A stretch of DNA of 64,000 nucleotides from Bettongia penicillata ogilbyi (lineage: Eukaryota > Chordata > Mammalia > Diprotodontia > Potoroidae), in assembly GCA_023548195.1 (NCBI GenBank), contig JAJHZJ010000335.1:4435967-4499966 (forward strand), written 5' to 3'. Of the stretch, positions 63,013 to 64,000 are shown one piece after another. Every line of letters begins with the position of its first letter. Position 1 is the stretch's first letter. Position numbers and translations under genes: made by a program. The notes under the pieces were generated by a model, which was not told the origin of the DNA, did not search any database, and saw nothing but the letters and a program-made list of their open reading frames with translations.

Positions 63013-64000
63013 ATGCAGACGCCCGAGCAGCCCGGCGCCTCGACGGAGGAGAACTACTTCGTGCACTACACGTTCCGGGACCGGTCCCACCCGGGCCGCG
63101 TGGCCCAGGGCATCCTGCAGCTGTGCCTGGAGGAGGAGCTGTTCGCCGACGTGACCATCTCGGTGGAGGGCCGCGAGTTCCGGCTGCACCGCCTGGTGCT
63201 GGCGGCCCAGAGCGGCTTCTTCAGGTCCCTGTTCACGTCGGACCTGCGCGAGGCGCGCAGCCGCGTGATCGTGCTGCGGGACGTGAGCGAGCCGGTGTTC
63301 CGGCTGCTGCTGGACTTCATGTACCACGGCGCGGTGAGGCTGCGCGCCGCCGAGCTGCAGGAGGTGTACGAGGTGTCCGACATGTACCAGCTCACCTCGC
63401 TGTTCCGGGAGTGCTCGCGCTTCCTGGCGCGGACGGTGCAGGCGGCCAGCTGCCTGCAGGTGATGTGGCTGGCCGACCGGCACAGCGACCCGGAGCTCTA
63501 CGCGGCGGCCAAGCTGTGCGCCCAGACGCACCTGGCGCGGCTGCGGGACACGGACGAGTTCCTGCACCTGCCCCCCCGCCTGCTCACCGACATCCTGCAA
63601 GGTAGGCGCGGGGAGTTGGGGCCTGGGCCACGTCCTGCGCTGGGGACCTGGGTGTGTGTAGATGTGTGAAACGAATTTCCAAACTGCTGAAATAGCGTTC
63701 AGGATGAGTTGGCAGAAACAGAAACCTGGCTTTGCACGTTCATGGTTGCGAGTGGGAATCTCAGCTGGAAGACTAGCACGTGAAAACCCACTTTTAGAAC
63801 ACAAGGTAGATGAATTTTAGGCTGGATTTTTTTTTTTCCGGAGAAAAAGGGGTAGGTAAATGTTGTGGTTTGTTACTGACGCTTCTGGCGGTAACTTACG
63901 GAATGATGGAGCCAGCCTTTATCCTGTGCTCCACTCCTTCCCCCAGATGGAGTCCCACGTTCCCAGAACCCTTCAGAGGCCATAGAAACCTGGGTCAACT
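63013..64000 (+). CDS. KBTBD4: KBTBD4, BTB-Kelch adaptor of cullin-3 ligase (5' part, gene continues beyond window)
   Basis: KBTBD4 is a substrate receptor for CUL3 ubiquitin ligase; CoREST/HDAC complexes are known neo-substrates. The window holds coding exon 1 (63013-63601, 196 codons plus one base) and the first 54 bases of the next exon (63947-64000). Phases join at an Asp codon to give D-G-V-P-R-S-Q-N-P-S-E. Residues 14-21 read NYFVHYTF. The BTB domain spans about 33-140, with LCLEEELFADVTISVEGREF, HRLVLAAQSGFFRS and YEVSDMYQLTSLF. The BACK domain starts near 148 with LQVMWLADRHSDPELY. The Kelch repeats lie past the window end. Third codon positions are almost all G or C, so an antisense frame is open over the whole exon. 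The ATG follows the predicted acceptor by 29 bases in a GCCGCGATGC context. Confidence 0.95.
63602..63946 (+). other. KBTBD4 intron after coding exon 1
   Basis: A GT-AG intron of 345 bases. It starts GC-rich and turns AT-richer, with a T9 run near 63830, and ends in a pyrimidine tract with CCCCCAG. Nothing else is seen in it. Confidence 0.85.

Noticed and set aside
62944..63804. 286-codon antisense frame over KBTBD4 exon 1
   Set aside because: It mirrors the GC3-rich coding exon; Gln/Val/His-rich composition and lack of splice or promoter support make it a shadow.

Overview
This window is nuclear vertebrate DNA, and the evidence points to a marsupial. Genes are split by GT-AG introns. The interspersed repeats are L2, MIR, CR1/L3 and L1, plus several copies of a SINE with the tRNA-like head and RTE-type tail typical of marsupial genomes. 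The genes match the human 11p11.2 block AGBL2 - MTCH2 - C1QTNF4 - FAM180B - NDUFS3 - KBTBD4, with relative orientations kept and the block written in reverse. I see no prokaryotic feature (operon, CRISPR array, phage, plasmid) and no previously undescribed biological system.

Layout. 1-7.2 kb: mostly non-coding sequence with a small hAT-type MITE, ending in a candidate last exon of a plus-strand gene (AGBL2 by position only). 7.2-11.3 kb: repeat-rich intergenic DNA. 11.3-13.9 kb: a large CpG island holding the MTCH2 promoter and first exon. 12,737-33,351: complete MTCH2, 13 coding exons, 306 residues. 33.8-47.4 kb: intergenic, with long old LINE copies (CR1/L3, two L2), MIRs and low-complexity tracts. 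47.5-51.7 kb: C1QTNF4, with a non-coding first exon and one coding exon carrying two C1q domains. 53.8-55.84 kb: FAM180B on the minus strand, three exons. 56.95-62.21 kb: NDUFS3 on the minus strand, seven exons, 268 residues. 62.2-64.0 kb: the start of KBTBD4 on the plus strand, head to head with NDUFS3 in a CpG island with two GC-rich minisatellites; the gene runs off the window.

The genes do not form one pathway. MTCH2 acts in the mitochondrial outer membrane and NDUFS3 in respiratory complex I. C1QTNF4 is a secreted C1q/TNF-family factor, FAM180B a probable small secreted protein, and KBTBD4 a BTB-Kelch adaptor for cullin-3 ubiquitin ligase. Exon boundaries were read from splice sites, reading phase and similarity to remembered mammalian orthologues. 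All coding lengths close in phase. Repeat boundaries are approximate unless a target-site duplication is stated.
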